From: Pseudomonas vlassakiae
GTDB taxonomy: Bacteria; Pseudomonadota; Gammaproteobacteria; Pseudomonadales; Pseudomonadaceae
DNA: 64,000 nt
Assembly (NCBI RefSeq): GCF_014269035.2
Contig: NZ_JABWRP020000004.1
Span: 1 to 64,000, forward strand
Direction of reading: 5' to 3'
The translations under genes were made by a program, and so were the position numbers. Below, piece by piece: positions 44,015 through 52,754 of this stretch. A model generated the notes under the pieces. That model made no database searches. It was not told the DNA's origin and saw nothing but the letters and a program-made list of their open reading frames with translations. Within the stretch, counting starts at the first letter, position 1. Each line of letters opens with the position of its first letter.

Positions 44015-45448
44015 ATGCTGCGCAAACTTTCACTGGCGATAGCCGTGTCTTGTGCGTCCAACGGAGTGGTCTGGGCAGCGGACATGCCCACGACGGTAAG
44101 GACCGATCTGGTCAGCGTTTACCAGGAAGCGGTAGATAACAACGCCGATCTTGCTGCCGCCCGTGCCGATTATGGCGCCCAGAAAGAAGTGGTACCGCAG
44201 GCGCGTGCCGGCCTGCTGCCAAACCTCTCGGCCGGCGCCGAGATGATGAATGCCCGCACCAAGATCGACCACCCATCAGCCACCACCAACCGCAGTGGCA
44301 ACACCTGGAGCGCGACCCTCGCGCAACCGATCTTCCGCGCGGATCGCTGGTTCCAGCTGCAGGCTGCCGAAGCGGTCAACGAGCAGGCAGCGCTGCAACT
44401 GTCGGCTACCGAGCAGAACCTGATCCTGCAGACTGCGCAGGACTATTTCTCCGTGCTGCGCGCCCAGGACAACCTGGCGGCGACCAAAGCTGAAGAAGCC
44501 GCCTTCAAGCGCCAGTTGGACCAGTCCAACGAACGGTTCGACGTCGGCCTGTCCGACAAGACCGACGTGCTGCAATCCCAGGCCAGCTACGATACCGCCC
44601 GGGCTAACCGGATCATCGCCGAACGCCAGGTGCAGGATGCTTTCGAGGCCCTGGTCACTCTGACCAACCGCGAATACACCTCGATCCAGGGTGTGGTGCA
44701 CACGCTACCGGTGAAGGTGCCGACCCCCAACGACGCCAAGGCCTGGGTGGAAACCGCCGGCCGCCAGAACCTCAACCTGCTGGCCACCAACCACGCGGTT
44801 GCCGCCGCCGAAGAAACCCTGCGCCAGCGCAAAGCCGGCCATGCGCCGACCCTCGATGCGGTGGCCAAGTACGAAAAAGGCGACAACGACAGCCTGGGCT
44901 TCACCAACCCGTCGCCGTTCGGCCAGCGTTACAGCGGGGACGTCGAGCAGACCAGCATCGGCTTGCAGCTGAACATTCCGATCTACAGCGGCGGCCTTAC
45001 CAGTTCGCAGGTACGCGAGGCCTACCAGCGCCTCAGCCAGAGCGAACAGCAACGGGAAAGCCTGCGCCGCCAGGTGGTGGAGAACACGCGTAACCTGCAC
45101 CGCGCGGTGAACACCGATGTGGAGCAGGTACAGGCGCGCAAGCAGTCGATCATTTCCAACCAGAGCGCCCTGGAAGCCACCGAAATCGGCTACCAAGTCG
45201 GCACCCGCAACATCGTCGACGTGCTCGATGCCCAGCGCCAGCTGTACACCTCGGTACGCGACTACAACAACAGCCGCTACGACTACATCCTCGACAACCT
45301 GAGCCTGAAACAGGCGGCTGGGACCTTGAGCCCGCAGGACCTGCAGGACCTCAAGCAGTACCTGAAACCGGACTACAACCCGGACAAGGACTTCCTGCCA
45401 CCGGACCTGGCGGCTGCGGCAGCCAAGAACTTCGAGCGCAGGCCTTGA
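44015..45448 (+). CDS. tolC: TolC-family outer membrane efflux/secretion channel
   Basis: 477 aa from the ATG at 44015, with AAGGAT upstream. Signal peptide (about 1-22, ending VVWA). Two repeats of the outer membrane efflux domain (YQEAVDNNADLAAARADYGAQ and NHAVAAAEETLRQRKAGHAP; the strand segments ATLAQPIFRADRWFQ and LQLNIPIYSGGLTSSQV). It forms the trimeric exit duct for type I secretion and RND/MFS pumps. It has no pump gene beside it, like E. coli tolC, so it probably serves several systems. Confidence 0.93.
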   Translation: MLRKLSLAIAVSCASNGVVWAADMPTTVRTDLVSVYQEAVDNNADLAAARADYGAQKEVVPQARAGLLPNLSAGAEMMNARTKIDHPSATTNRSGNTWSATLAQPIFRADRWFQLQAAEAVNEQAALQLSATEQNLILQTAQDYFSVLRAQDNLAATKAEEAAFKRQLDQSNERFDVGLSDKTDVLQSQASYDTARANRIIAERQVQDAFEALVTLTNREYTSIQGVVHTLPVKVPTPNDAKAWVETAGRQNLNLLATNHAVAAAEETLRQRKAGHAPTLDAVAKYEKGDNDSLGFTNPSPFGQRYSGDVEQTSIGLQLNIPIYSGGLTSSQVREAYQRLSQSEQQRESLRRQVVENTRNLHRAVNTDVEQVQARKQSIISNQSALEATEIGYQVGTRNIVDVLDAQRQLYTSVRDYNNSRYDYILDNLSLKQAAGTLSPQDLQDLKQYLKPDYNPDKDFLPPDLAAAAAKNFERRP

Positions 45449-45455
45449 GACCATT

Positions 45456-45493
45456 GTTGGCTTTTTCGCGGGCGCGCCCGCGAAGAGGCCAAC
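45456..45493. terminator. Terminator-like hairpin between tolC and waaA
   Basis: GTTGGC-TTTTTCGCGGGCGC and GCCCGCGAAGAGGCCAAC form a long imperfect inverted repeat between the convergent genes. The GCGGG core and GAAGAGGCC also resemble the second common REP type of P. putida, so it may be a REP used as a terminator. Confidence 0.65.
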
Positions 45494-45500
45494 ACAAAAA

Positions 45501-46772
45501 TCAGCCGAGAAGCCTGCCCAGGCCATCCAGCAAGCGCTGCAAAGCGCCCTGGTTGGCCTGCATCACTGCCCTGCCCGCCGCGCCCATGCGCTGCGCATCC
45601 TGCGGCAGTTCGATCAACCGCCGCACCGCCTCGGCCAGCCCGTCGGCATCATCGACCTGCTGCAACGCCCCCGCCTCGCGCAACATCGCGCTGATTTCAA
45701 GGAAGTTGAACACATGCGGCCCCATGAGCACCGGCAAGGCCAGTGCTGCGGGCTCCAGCGGGTTATGGCCGCCAGTGGCCACCAGGCTGCCGCCGACGAA
45801 GGCGATGTCGGCCAGGGCATAGAGGAACAGCAACTCGCCCATGGTGTCGCCAAGCAGCACCTGCGTGCGGGCATCCACTGGCGTGCCGGCAGAACGACGC
45901 ACCGTGGCGAACTGCCCGGCGCACAAGGCATGCACGGCATCGAACCGCTCAGGATGACGCGGCACCAGGATCAGCAGCGCGTCACCATGTACCTGCAGCA
46001 GCTGCCGGTGCGCCTGCAGGATCAAGGCATCCTCACCCTCGTGAGTACTGGCAGCGATCCACACCGGACGCTGGTCGGCGCCCCACTGTTCGCGAAGTGC
46101 CTTGGCACGGGGCTGCAAGTGATCATCGAGCTTCAGGTCGAACTTGATCGAGCCGGTCACCTTCACGCACTCGGGACGCGCGCCCAACTCACGGAAGCGT
46201 TGCGCCTCGGTTTCGGTCTGCACGGCGATCAGGCTCATCTCGCCCAGCATTGGCCGGGTCAGCTTGGCAAAGCGCCCATAGCCACGGGCCGAGCGCTCGG
46301 ACAGCCGGGCATTGGCCAAGGCCACCGGAATGCCGCGCCTGGCGCATTGGTGGATATGGTTGGGCCACAGTTCGGTTTCCATGATGATGCCTAGCCGCGG
46401 GCGCACATGGTCAAGAAAGCGTCCGGCCGCCCATGGCAGGTCATAAGGCAGGTAGCAATGCTGGATGCGCGGCTCATCGGCGAACATCGCGCGAATGCGC
46501 TCGGAACCGGTCGGGGTCATGCAGGTGAGCGTGATCGGCAGGTCCGGGTAGGCCTTGAGCAGCGCACGCACCATCGGCGCGGCGGCAATGCTTTCGCCGA
46601 CCGACACCGCATGCACCCAGATCCCTCCCTGGCGCATGGCCGGCAGGCTACAGGCAAAGCGCTCGCCGATGCGCTGGCCGTAGGCCGGTGCCTTGCGAGC
46701 ACGCAGGTACAGGCGCAGCGCAACCAGCGGCAGGCCCAGATGAAGCAGCAAGGTATAGAGTGTTCTGTTCAT
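45501..46772 (-). CDS. waaA: 3-deoxy-D-manno-octulosonic acid (Kdo) transferase
   Basis: 423 aa. Adds Kdo to lipid IVA at the inner membrane, starting the LPS core. N-terminal membrane anchor (about 5-23), catalytic Glu60 in HAVSVGES, GT-B fold with ASTHEGED and FVGGSLVATGGHNPLEPAAL. The ATG at 46772 is used; the upstream extension is Cys/Arg-rich and not family-like. Twelve bases separate it from the LysR gene on the same strand. Confidence 0.97.
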   Translation of the reverse strand: MNRTLYTLLLHLGLPLVALRLYLRARKAPAYGQRIGERFACSLPAMRQGGIWVHAVSVGESIAAAPMVRALLKAYPDLPITLTCMTPTGSERIRAMFADEPRIQHCYLPYDLPWAAGRFLDHVRPRLGIIMETELWPNHIHQCARRGIPVALANARLSERSARGYGRFAKLTRPMLGEMSLIAVQTETEAQRFRELGARPECVKVTGSIKFDLKLDDHLQPRAKALREQWGADQRPVWIAASTHEGEDALILQAHRQLLQVHGDALLILVPRHPERFDAVHALCAGQFATVRRSAGTPVDARTQVLLGDTMGELLFLYALADIAFVGGSLVATGGHNPLEPAALALPVLMGPHVFNFLEISAMLREAGALQQVDDADGLAEAVRRLIELPQDAQRMGAAGRAVMQANQGALQRLLDGLGRLLG

Positions 46773-46783
46773 GGCCGCGGAGT

Positions 46784-47674
46784 TTACCCGATCGCACGCA
46801 AGTGCACTGCAAAGCGCTCGGCCAGCCATTGCGCAGCCGGGCCCAGCGGTGCATCGCGGCGCCAGGCCAGTTCGGCCACCAGTGCAGGCGGGCGCCATTC
46901 GCTGTCGAGCTCGACCATGTGCGCCTGGTAGGTCGGGTATTGCACCACGTGCCGCGGCAGCCAGGCCCAGCCCAGGCCACGCATCAGCAGCTCAGCCATG
47001 GCGTAGAAGCTGTCGGCGCGCCAGACCTGCGGGCTGATCGCTTCGCCGCCGGGGTAGCCACTTTGCTGCGGGGTGATCAGCAATTGCCGGTGACGGGCCA
47101 GTTGCTGGCGGGTGACCTGGCCTTCGCGAGCAAGCGGATGACCTGCCGCGCACACGGTGACCATTTCCACGCTGCCCAAGGCGCGACGCTCCAGTGATGG
47201 CGGGATGCTCTCGTGGTGGAAGAACAGCCCCAGGTCGGCACGGCGCTCGGCCAGCTTGCGCGCCACGTCACCCTGGGCGCCACTGGCCAGCTGCACTTCC
47301 AGATAAGGGTAACGGCTAGCCAGCTCGTCAAGGCTGTCGATCACCGGCTGATACGGCATCGCCTCGTCCTGGGCAACCCGCAACAGGGCTTCCTGGCCTC
47401 GCATCAACGCCAGGGCACGACCATCCAGGCGTTCGCACTGGCGCAAGAGTTCGCGCGCATCTTCCAGCAACGCCGTGCCGTTTTCAGTCAGTTTCGGCTG
47501 GCGCCCGCTGCTGCGCTCGAACAACGTCACACCGAGGTCGGTTTCCAGCAGCGCGATGGCATTGCTGATGGCCGATTGGGCCTTGCGCTGTTCGCGGGCC
47601 ACCGCGGAAAACGAACGCAATTCGGCGACACGCAGAAAGGTCCGCAATTGCTCGAGGTTCCATTGCTCAGCCAT
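46784..47674 (-). CDS. LysR-family transcriptional regulator
   Basis: 296 aa. N-terminal winged helix-turn-helix (LEQLRTFLRVAELRSFSAVAREQRKAQSAISNAIALLE), then the LysR effector domain. It is divergent from the SMR pump gene with 87 bases between, so it probably controls that gene and perhaps the following oxidoreductases. Effector unknown. Confidence 0.95.
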   Translation of the reverse strand: MAEQWNLEQLRTFLRVAELRSFSAVAREQRKAQSAISNAIALLETDLGVTLFERSSGRQPKLTENGTALLEDARELLRQCERLDGRALALMRGQEALLRVAQDEAMPYQPVIDSLDELASRYPYLEVQLASGAQGDVARKLAERRADLGLFFHHESIPPSLERRALGSVEMVTVCAAGHPLAREGQVTRQQLARHRQLLITPQQSGYPGGEAISPQVWRADSFYAMAELLMRGLGWAWLPRHVVQYPTYQAHMVELDSEWRPPALVAELAWRRDAPLGPAAQWLAERFAVHLRAIG

Positions 47675-47761
47675 CTACCTATCTCTAAAACGGATGGGTA
47701 ATGACTTTACCGCATCTGGGTAACCTCTAGAATGCCCAGCCAGTAACCGGAGGATCCTGCC

Positions 47762-48094
47762 ATGAACGCCTATACCTATCTCGCCATCGCCATTTGCGCC
47801 GAAGTCATCGCCACCGCCTCCATGAAGGCCGTGAAGGGGCTGAGCACGCCGTTGCCGTTGCTATTGATGGTGGTTGGCTACGGGATCGCGTTCTGGATGC
47901 TGACCTTGGTGGTGCGCAGCATTCCAGTGGGCATCGCCTACGCGATCTGGTCGGGCCTTGGCATCGTGCTGATCAGCGTGGCGGCGCTGGTGGTCTATGG
48001 GCAGAAGCTGGATGTACCGGCCATGTTGGGCATGGCGATGATCGTGGGTGGCGTGGTTGTGATTCAGCTGTTTTCCAAAACTGCCGGGCACTGA
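47762..48094 (+). CDS. SMR-family multidrug efflux transporter
   Basis: 110 aa, four membrane helices, with the essential proton/drug-coupling Glu14 in ICAEVIATASMKA. PVGIAYAIWSGLGIVLI is the SMR signature. Proton antiporter for quaternary ammonium or cationic compounds; an EmrE/Sug-type split cannot be made from sequence alone. It has the ribosome site GGAGGATCCTGCC. Second gene in the LysR-SMR pair. Confidence 0.95.
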   Translation: MNAYTYLAIAICAEVIATASMKAVKGLSTPLPLLLMVVGYGIAFWMLTLVVRSIPVGIAYAIWSGLGIVLISVAALVVYGQKLDVPAMLGMAMIVGGVVVIQLFSKTAGH

Positions 48095-48140
48095 GGCAGC
48101 CTGTATACTTGCCAGCTGTCCCAGTCTTCGAGGTACCGCC

Positions 48141-49316
48141 ATGCCAACCGCCATTTCCACTGACGTACTGATCGTCGGCGCCGGGGTCGCAGGCCTCTGG
48201 CTCAATGCCCGCCTGCGTCGCCTGGGTTACTCGACAGTGCTGGTGGAGCGCGCCAGCCTCGGCGGCGAGCAGACCATCAAGTCCCAGGGCATCATCCATG
48301 GTGGTACCAAATACGCCCTGCATGGCGCCCTGACCGGTGCCTCGGAAGCCATCGCCGACATGCCGCGGCGCTGGCGCGAAGCGATCAACGGCAGCGGCGA
48401 ACTGGACCTGACCGGCACCCGCCTGCTTTCCGACGCGCATTACCTGTGGTCGCCTGGCACCCTGGCCGGCAACCTGACCAGCTTCTTTGCCAGCAAGGCG
48501 GTGCGTGGCCGGGTCGATCAGGTAAAAGGCGAGCAATTGCCGCCGGCCCTGCAGGATCGTGGCTTCAAGGGCAAGGTCTACCGCCTGGCAGAGCTGGTGA
48601 TCGACGTGCCGAGCCTGCTGGCGAACCTGGCCGAACTGGCCGGCGACAGCCTGCTCGCGGGCGAACGGATCGAACCGCTGCGCGAGGGCGAACAGCTGGC
48701 TGGCCTGCGCATCGACGGCCGCGAAATCCGCGCCCAGCGCATCGTCCTCAGCGCTGGCGCTGGCACCGAACAGCTGCTGCATGCGCTGGGCCTGGAGCAA
48801 CCCGCCATGCAGACCCGTCCGTTGCACATGGTCCTGGCCAAAGGGCCAAACCTCAAGCCGCTGTATGCACACTGCCTGGGCGGTGGGCCGAAACCGCGTG
48901 TAACCGTCACCACCCACCCGGCCGCCGACGGCCAGTGGGTCTGGTACCTGGGCGGCGATCTCGCCGAAGCCGACGGCGTGGCTCGCGAGCCTGCCGCACA
49001 GATTGCCGCAGCGCAGAAGGAAATCGCCAGCCTGCTGCCATGGGTCGATCAAAGCCAGGTGCGCTGGGCGACCCTGCGCGTCGATCGCGCCGAGCCGGCA
49101 CAGTCCGGCCTGGTCCGCCCCGACAACGCCTTCCTTGCCGAACAGCAACGCCTGCTGGTGGGCTGGCCGACCAAACTGGCACTGGCACCAGACTTCAGTG
49201 ACCGGGTACTGGCCAGCCTCGATCGCGATGGCGTGCGCCCGGCAGCGCAGGCCGACCTTTCCGGCCTGCCGCGCCCGGCGCTGGGTGTACCGGCCTGGGA
49301 GCAACTGCTGCCATGA
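48141..49316 (+). CDS. FAD-dependent oxidoreductase (DAO family)
   Basis: 391 aa. N-terminal dinucleotide motif VLIVGAGVAGLW (GxGxxG) with the acidic end of strand 2 at VLVERA, then DAO-type features (SQGIIHGGTKY, GAGTEQLLHALGL). It acts on an unknown amine, amino- or hydroxy-acid. ATG preceded by GAGG. The stop overlaps the next ATG (ATGA), coupling it to the aldo/keto reductase. No signal peptide. Confidence 0.9.
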   Translation: MPTAISTDVLIVGAGVAGLWLNARLRRLGYSTVLVERASLGGEQTIKSQGIIHGGTKYALHGALTGASEAIADMPRRWREAINGSGELDLTGTRLLSDAHYLWSPGTLAGNLTSFFASKAVRGRVDQVKGEQLPPALQDRGFKGKVYRLAELVIDVPSLLANLAELAGDSLLAGERIEPLREGEQLAGLRIDGREIRAQRIVLSAGAGTEQLLHALGLEQPAMQTRPLHMVLAKGPNLKPLYAHCLGGGPKPRVTVTTHPAADGQWVWYLGGDLAEADGVAREPAAQIAAAQKEIASLLPWVDQSQVRWATLRVDRAEPAQSGLVRPDNAFLAEQQRLLVGWPTKLALAPDFSDRVLASLDRDGVRPAAQADLSGLPRPALGVPAWEQLLP

Positions 49317-50125
49317 CCTTGCCTACCTTGCATGGCTTGCACCGCCCACTGGGCAGCACCGGCTTCACGGTTTCGCCACTGGGCCTGGGCACGGTCAAGC
49401 TGGGCCGCGACCAGGGCGTCAAATACCCCAATGGCTTCACCATCCCCGGCGATGACGAAGCGCGAATGCTGCTGGCCCAGGCTCGCGAGCTGGGTATCAA
49501 CCTGATCGACACCGCCCCGGCCTATGGCCGCAGTGAAGAGCGCCTGGGGCCGTTGCTACGCGGCCAGCGCGATGAATGGGTGATTGTCAGCAAGGTGGGA
49601 GAGGAGTTCGAGGAGGGTCAGTCCAGCTTCGACTTCAGCGCCGCCCACACCCGCCGCTCGGTGGAGCGCAGCTTGCGCCGGCTGGAAACTGACCGCATCG
49701 AACTGGTGCTGGTGCACTCCGATGGCAATGATCTGGAAATCCTCGAGCAGCAAGAGGTCTACCAGACCCTGGCCGCGCTCAAGCAGGAAGGCAAGATTCT
49801 CGGCTATGGCCTCTCCGGCAAGACGGTCGCCGGTGGCTTGAAGGCACTGGAGCAAGGCGATTGCGCCATGGTCACCTACAACCTCAACGAGCAGGCAGAA
49901 CGCCCGGTGCTGGACTACGCTGCCGAACACGGCAAAGCCATTCTGGTAAAGAAGGCGCTGGCCAGCGGGCACATCTGCCTTGCACCGGGGATCGATCCGG
50001 TGCAAGCCAGCTTCGAGCTACTGTTCGCCCACCCGGGCGTGAGCAGTGCTATCGTCGGCACCATCAATCCGTTGCACCTGGCCCACAACGTGGCCACCGT
50101 CGCCCGCATCCTGGGCCAGCATTGA
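49313..50125 (+). CDS. Aldo/keto reductase
   Basis: 270 aa. GLGTVKLGRDQG, LIDTAPAYGRSEERLGPLL (Asp and Tyr of the tetrad), WVIVSKVGEEF (Lys) and LVLVHSDGND (His) fit the AKR fold and site. Probable NADPH-dependent reductase of an unknown carbonyl. Coupled to the FAD oxidoreductase, suggesting consecutive steps on one substrate. Confidence 0.92.
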   Translation: MTLPTLHGLHRPLGSTGFTVSPLGLGTVKLGRDQGVKYPNGFTIPGDDEARMLLAQARELGINLIDTAPAYGRSEERLGPLLRGQRDEWVIVSKVGEEFEEGQSSFDFSAAHTRRSVERSLRRLETDRIELVLVHSDGNDLEILEQQEVYQTLAALKQEGKILGYGLSGKTVAGGLKALEQGDCAMVTYNLNEQAERPVLDYAAEHGKAILVKKALASGHICLAPGIDPVQASFELLFAHPGVSSAIVGTINPLHLAHNVATVARILGQH

Positions 50126-50180
50126 GTTTTCACTCTCCCAAGCTGGGCCTGGTGAATGACCCGACGCAAGGAGGAGCCTC

Positions 50181-51149
50181 GTGGCGCGTACGCTGATCCG
50201 CAAGAACCCGAGCAACTTCAAGACACTGCCACTGCATGTCGAAGCCACCCCCGAAGGCCTGGTCTACCAGAGCATCGGCATGCCCCTGAACTTCGCCCAG
50301 ACCCAGCAACGGCGGCGCGCCATCCAGCTTGCCGACAAGCAGCGCTTCGTGGTCGAACTGGCCAACCTGGGCGTTTCGGTACGCCTGACCCTGCACTGGC
50401 AGCACCGTGACTACTGGGTGCTGGTGAGGCAGCGCCGGCAGGACCGCGGGGATGTGGTCCTGAAACTGATTTCCGGCTATGTCCCCGCTCAGGAACTCAA
50501 CCTGCCGCTGCACACCGCCGTGCAGGAGGTCGCTGAAGAATGCCTGCTGGAAACCCCGGAAGGCTGGCTGAGCGGGCGTTTCAACGACACTTGGCTGCCC
50601 GCCCCCTACGCCGCCGCACTGCATTACCGTGAAGCCTTGCCGTTCGTGCTGATGCCGGAATCAGGGGCTGCCCGCCCGGTGCACTGCGGCAACCTGATGT
50701 TGCTGGAACGGCCGCGGGCCTACGTGCACCTGCCAACGGCTTCACTGCAACTGATCTACGACATGCGCCTGCAGGTGCCAAGGGAGGCCAAGACACTTAG
50801 CCTGTTCCATGTCGACGAGCGCCTGGAAGGCGACCAACTGGTGGCACGGCTCAACCGCAAGCGACCGGATCTGTACCTGATGCCGGTACAGGACGGTCAA
50901 CCGTTGGCGGAGCTTTACACACTCAAGAAGGATGAGCTTGTGCCGGCGAGTACCCGCGGGCTGTACCTGGCCGAGAGCTTTGCCCGGCAGGACGGCTGGG
51001 TGGTGGCCGATGAGCGGATTCGCTGGAAGGACTGGGTGAAGCAGCAGGGGCTGGTCGAGCGCAAGGTGGCGCCGGCTTCGCCTTTGCAGCGCTTTGGCAA
51101 TAAGGCACGAGCGCTGCTGGAGCGGGCCCGCACTTCACTTCACAAGTGA
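50181..51149 (+). CDS. Conserved protein with degenerate Nudix-like box
   Basis: 322 aa from a GTG at 50181 after GGAGGAG. Often annotated as a metal ABC-transporter ATPase, but I see no Walker motifs. Residues 99-123 resemble a Nudix box: G99, E105, then Q115-E116-V-A-E119-E120. The spacer has nine residues instead of seven, Arg is replaced by Gln and the late Gly by Leu, so hydrolysis may be altered or lost. The C-terminal half is not recognised. It follows the aldo/keto reductase on the same strand, as in P. aeruginosa. Confidence 0.6.
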   Translation: MARTLIRKNPSNFKTLPLHVEATPEGLVYQSIGMPLNFAQTQQRRRAIQLADKQRFVVELANLGVSVRLTLHWQHRDYWVLVRQRRQDRGDVVLKLISGYVPAQELNLPLHTAVQEVAEECLLETPEGWLSGRFNDTWLPAPYAAALHYREALPFVLMPESGAARPVHCGNLMLLERPRAYVHLPTASLQLIYDMRLQVPREAKTLSLFHVDERLEGDQLVARLNRKRPDLYLMPVQDGQPLAELYTLKKDELVPASTRGLYLAESFARQDGWVVADERIRWKDWVKQQGLVERKVAPASPLQRFGNKARALLERARTSLHK

Positions 51150-51203
51150 TGTGCCAGGGCTTGCCCGCTCCCACAGGGGCCGCCAAAACGACCCAGGGCC
51201 CGA

Positions 51204-52625
51204 TCAGTTCTTGCGGATCTTCTCGACGATGGCTGTGGTCGAGCTGTTTTCGACCAGCCCCAGCACCTTCACGGTGCCGCCATAACCTTTGACGATATCG
51301 GCACCTACCACCTGGTCAATGCCATAGTCACCGCCCTTAACCAGCACATCCGGCTTGACCTGACTCAGCAGGTTTTCCGGCGTGCCTTCAGGGAAGCTGA
51401 TCACCCAGTCCACCGCCCCCAGGCCGGCCAGCACAGCCATGCGCCGGTCAACGCTGTTGATCGGACGGCCCGGCCCCTTCAGGCGGCTGACCGACGCATC
51501 GTCGTTGACCGCGACGATCAGGCGGTCACCCTGGGCACGCGCCTGCTCCAGGTAGGTGACATGCCCGGCGTGCAGAATGTCGAAGCAGCCGTTGGTGAAG
51601 ACGATCTTCTCTTTGTGCGCCCGCGCATCGTCGATGGCCAGCAGCAGTTGCTCCAGGCCCAACACGCCTCGCTCAGAGCCTTCCTCACGCTGGATCGCCC
51701 GGCGCAGTTCCGGGGCACTGATCGCGGCGGTACCCAGCTTGCCGACCACGATGCCAGCAGCCAGGTTGGCCAGGGCCACCGCGTGGGGCAGGTCTTCACC
51801 TGCGGCAATGGCAGCCGCCAGGGTCGAGATGACGGTATCGCCGGCACCGGTCACATCGAACACTTCACGCGCGCGGGCAGGCAGGTGCAGCGCCGGCTGG
51901 CCGGTGCGCAGCAGGGTCATGCCATGCTCGCCACGGGTCACCAGCAGCGCACCAAGGTCCAGGTCCTGAAGCAACTGCAGGCCTTTGGCGACCAGCTCGG
52001 CCTCATCGGCGCAGCGGCCGACAATGGTCTCGAATTCGCTGAGGTTCGGGGTGATCAGGCTGGCGCCCCGGTAGATGGAAAAATCCTTGCCCTTGGGGTC
52101 GGCCAGCACGGGAATGCCCTTGGCACGAGCGGCCTGGATCAGGCTCTGGTGGTTCTTCAGCGCACCCTTGCCGTAGTCGGACAGGACCAGGACCTTGACG
52201 CCTTCGAGCAACGTGTCGACTTCCGCGCCAAGCGACAGTGGGTCGGTGGCGAACGGCTCTTCGAAATCGATGCGTAGCAGTTGCTGGTGACGGCTCATGA
52301 CCCGCAGCTTGACGATGGTCGGCTGATGCGCGATGCGCTGGAATACCGAACGCACGCCAGCGGCCTGCAGGCTGTTGGCCAGGCTGTCGGCGGCCTCATC
52401 CTGGCCGGTGACACCGATCAGTGAGGCAGGTGCGCCGAGGGCGGCGATGTTCAAGGCAACGTTGGCCGCGCCGCCGGGGCGATCCTCGATCTGATCGACC
52501 TTGACCACCGGCACTGGCGCTTCAGGCGAGATACGCGAAGTACCGCCATGCCAGTAGCGGTCGAGCATGACATCGCCGACCACCAGTACCGGGGCTTGAT
52601 CGAAACGCGGCATGGACAACTTCAT
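51204..52625 (-). CDS. hldE: Bifunctional heptose 7-phosphate kinase / heptose 1-phosphate adenylyltransferase
   Basis: 473 aa. N-terminal PfkB kinase ([36 protein letters not shown]) and C-terminal nucleotidyltransferase ([18 protein letters not shown] from about residue 343, Hx[14 protein letters not shown]). Makes ADP-heptose, the inner-core precursor. The ATG at 52625 lies within a well-conserved N terminus. Follows msbA on the minus strand with 129 bases between. Confidence 0.98.
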   Translation of the reverse strand: MKLSMPRFDQAPVLVVGDVMLDRYWHGGTSRISPEAPVPVVKVDQIEDRPGGAANVALNIAALGAPASLIGVTGQDEAADSLANSLQAAGVRSVFQRIAHQPTIVKLRVMSRHQQLLRIDFEEPFATDPLSLGAEVDTLLEGVKVLVLSDYGKGALKNHQSLIQAARAKGIPVLADPKGKDFSIYRGASLITPNLSEFETIVGRCADEAELVAKGLQLLQDLDLGALLVTRGEHGMTLLRTGQPALHLPARAREVFDVTGAGDTVISTLAAAIAAGEDLPHAVALANLAAGIVVGKLGTAAISAPELRRAIQREEGSERGVLGLEQLLLAIDDARAHKEKIVFTNGCFDILHAGHVTYLEQARAQGDRLIVAVNDDASVSRLKGPGRPINSVDRRMAVLAGLGAVDWVISFPEGTPENLLSQVKPDVLVKGGDYGIDQVVGADIVKGYGGTVKVLGLVENSSTTAIVEKIRKN

Positions 52626-52754
52626 GGGCAACCCATATGGAAATAATGAACAGGGGCAGGATATTAGCACAGGGTTGTCGACGGCTTTACGGCCAGATGC
52701 ACCCTGGAAAATCCCCGTGACAATCGGGGCCGATACGGCCCCGATCAAGGTGGG

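Noticed and set aside
51155..51187. Possible REP fragment (CTTGCCCGCTCCCACAGGGGC) after the Nudix-like gene
   Set aside because: Only a partial match to the repeat ends, without the inner palindrome; not listed as a feature.
52723..52745. ATCGGGGCCG-TAT-CGGCCCCGAT hairpin after msbA
   Set aside because: Strong stem but no U-run; may be a transcript-end hairpin, not confidently a terminator.
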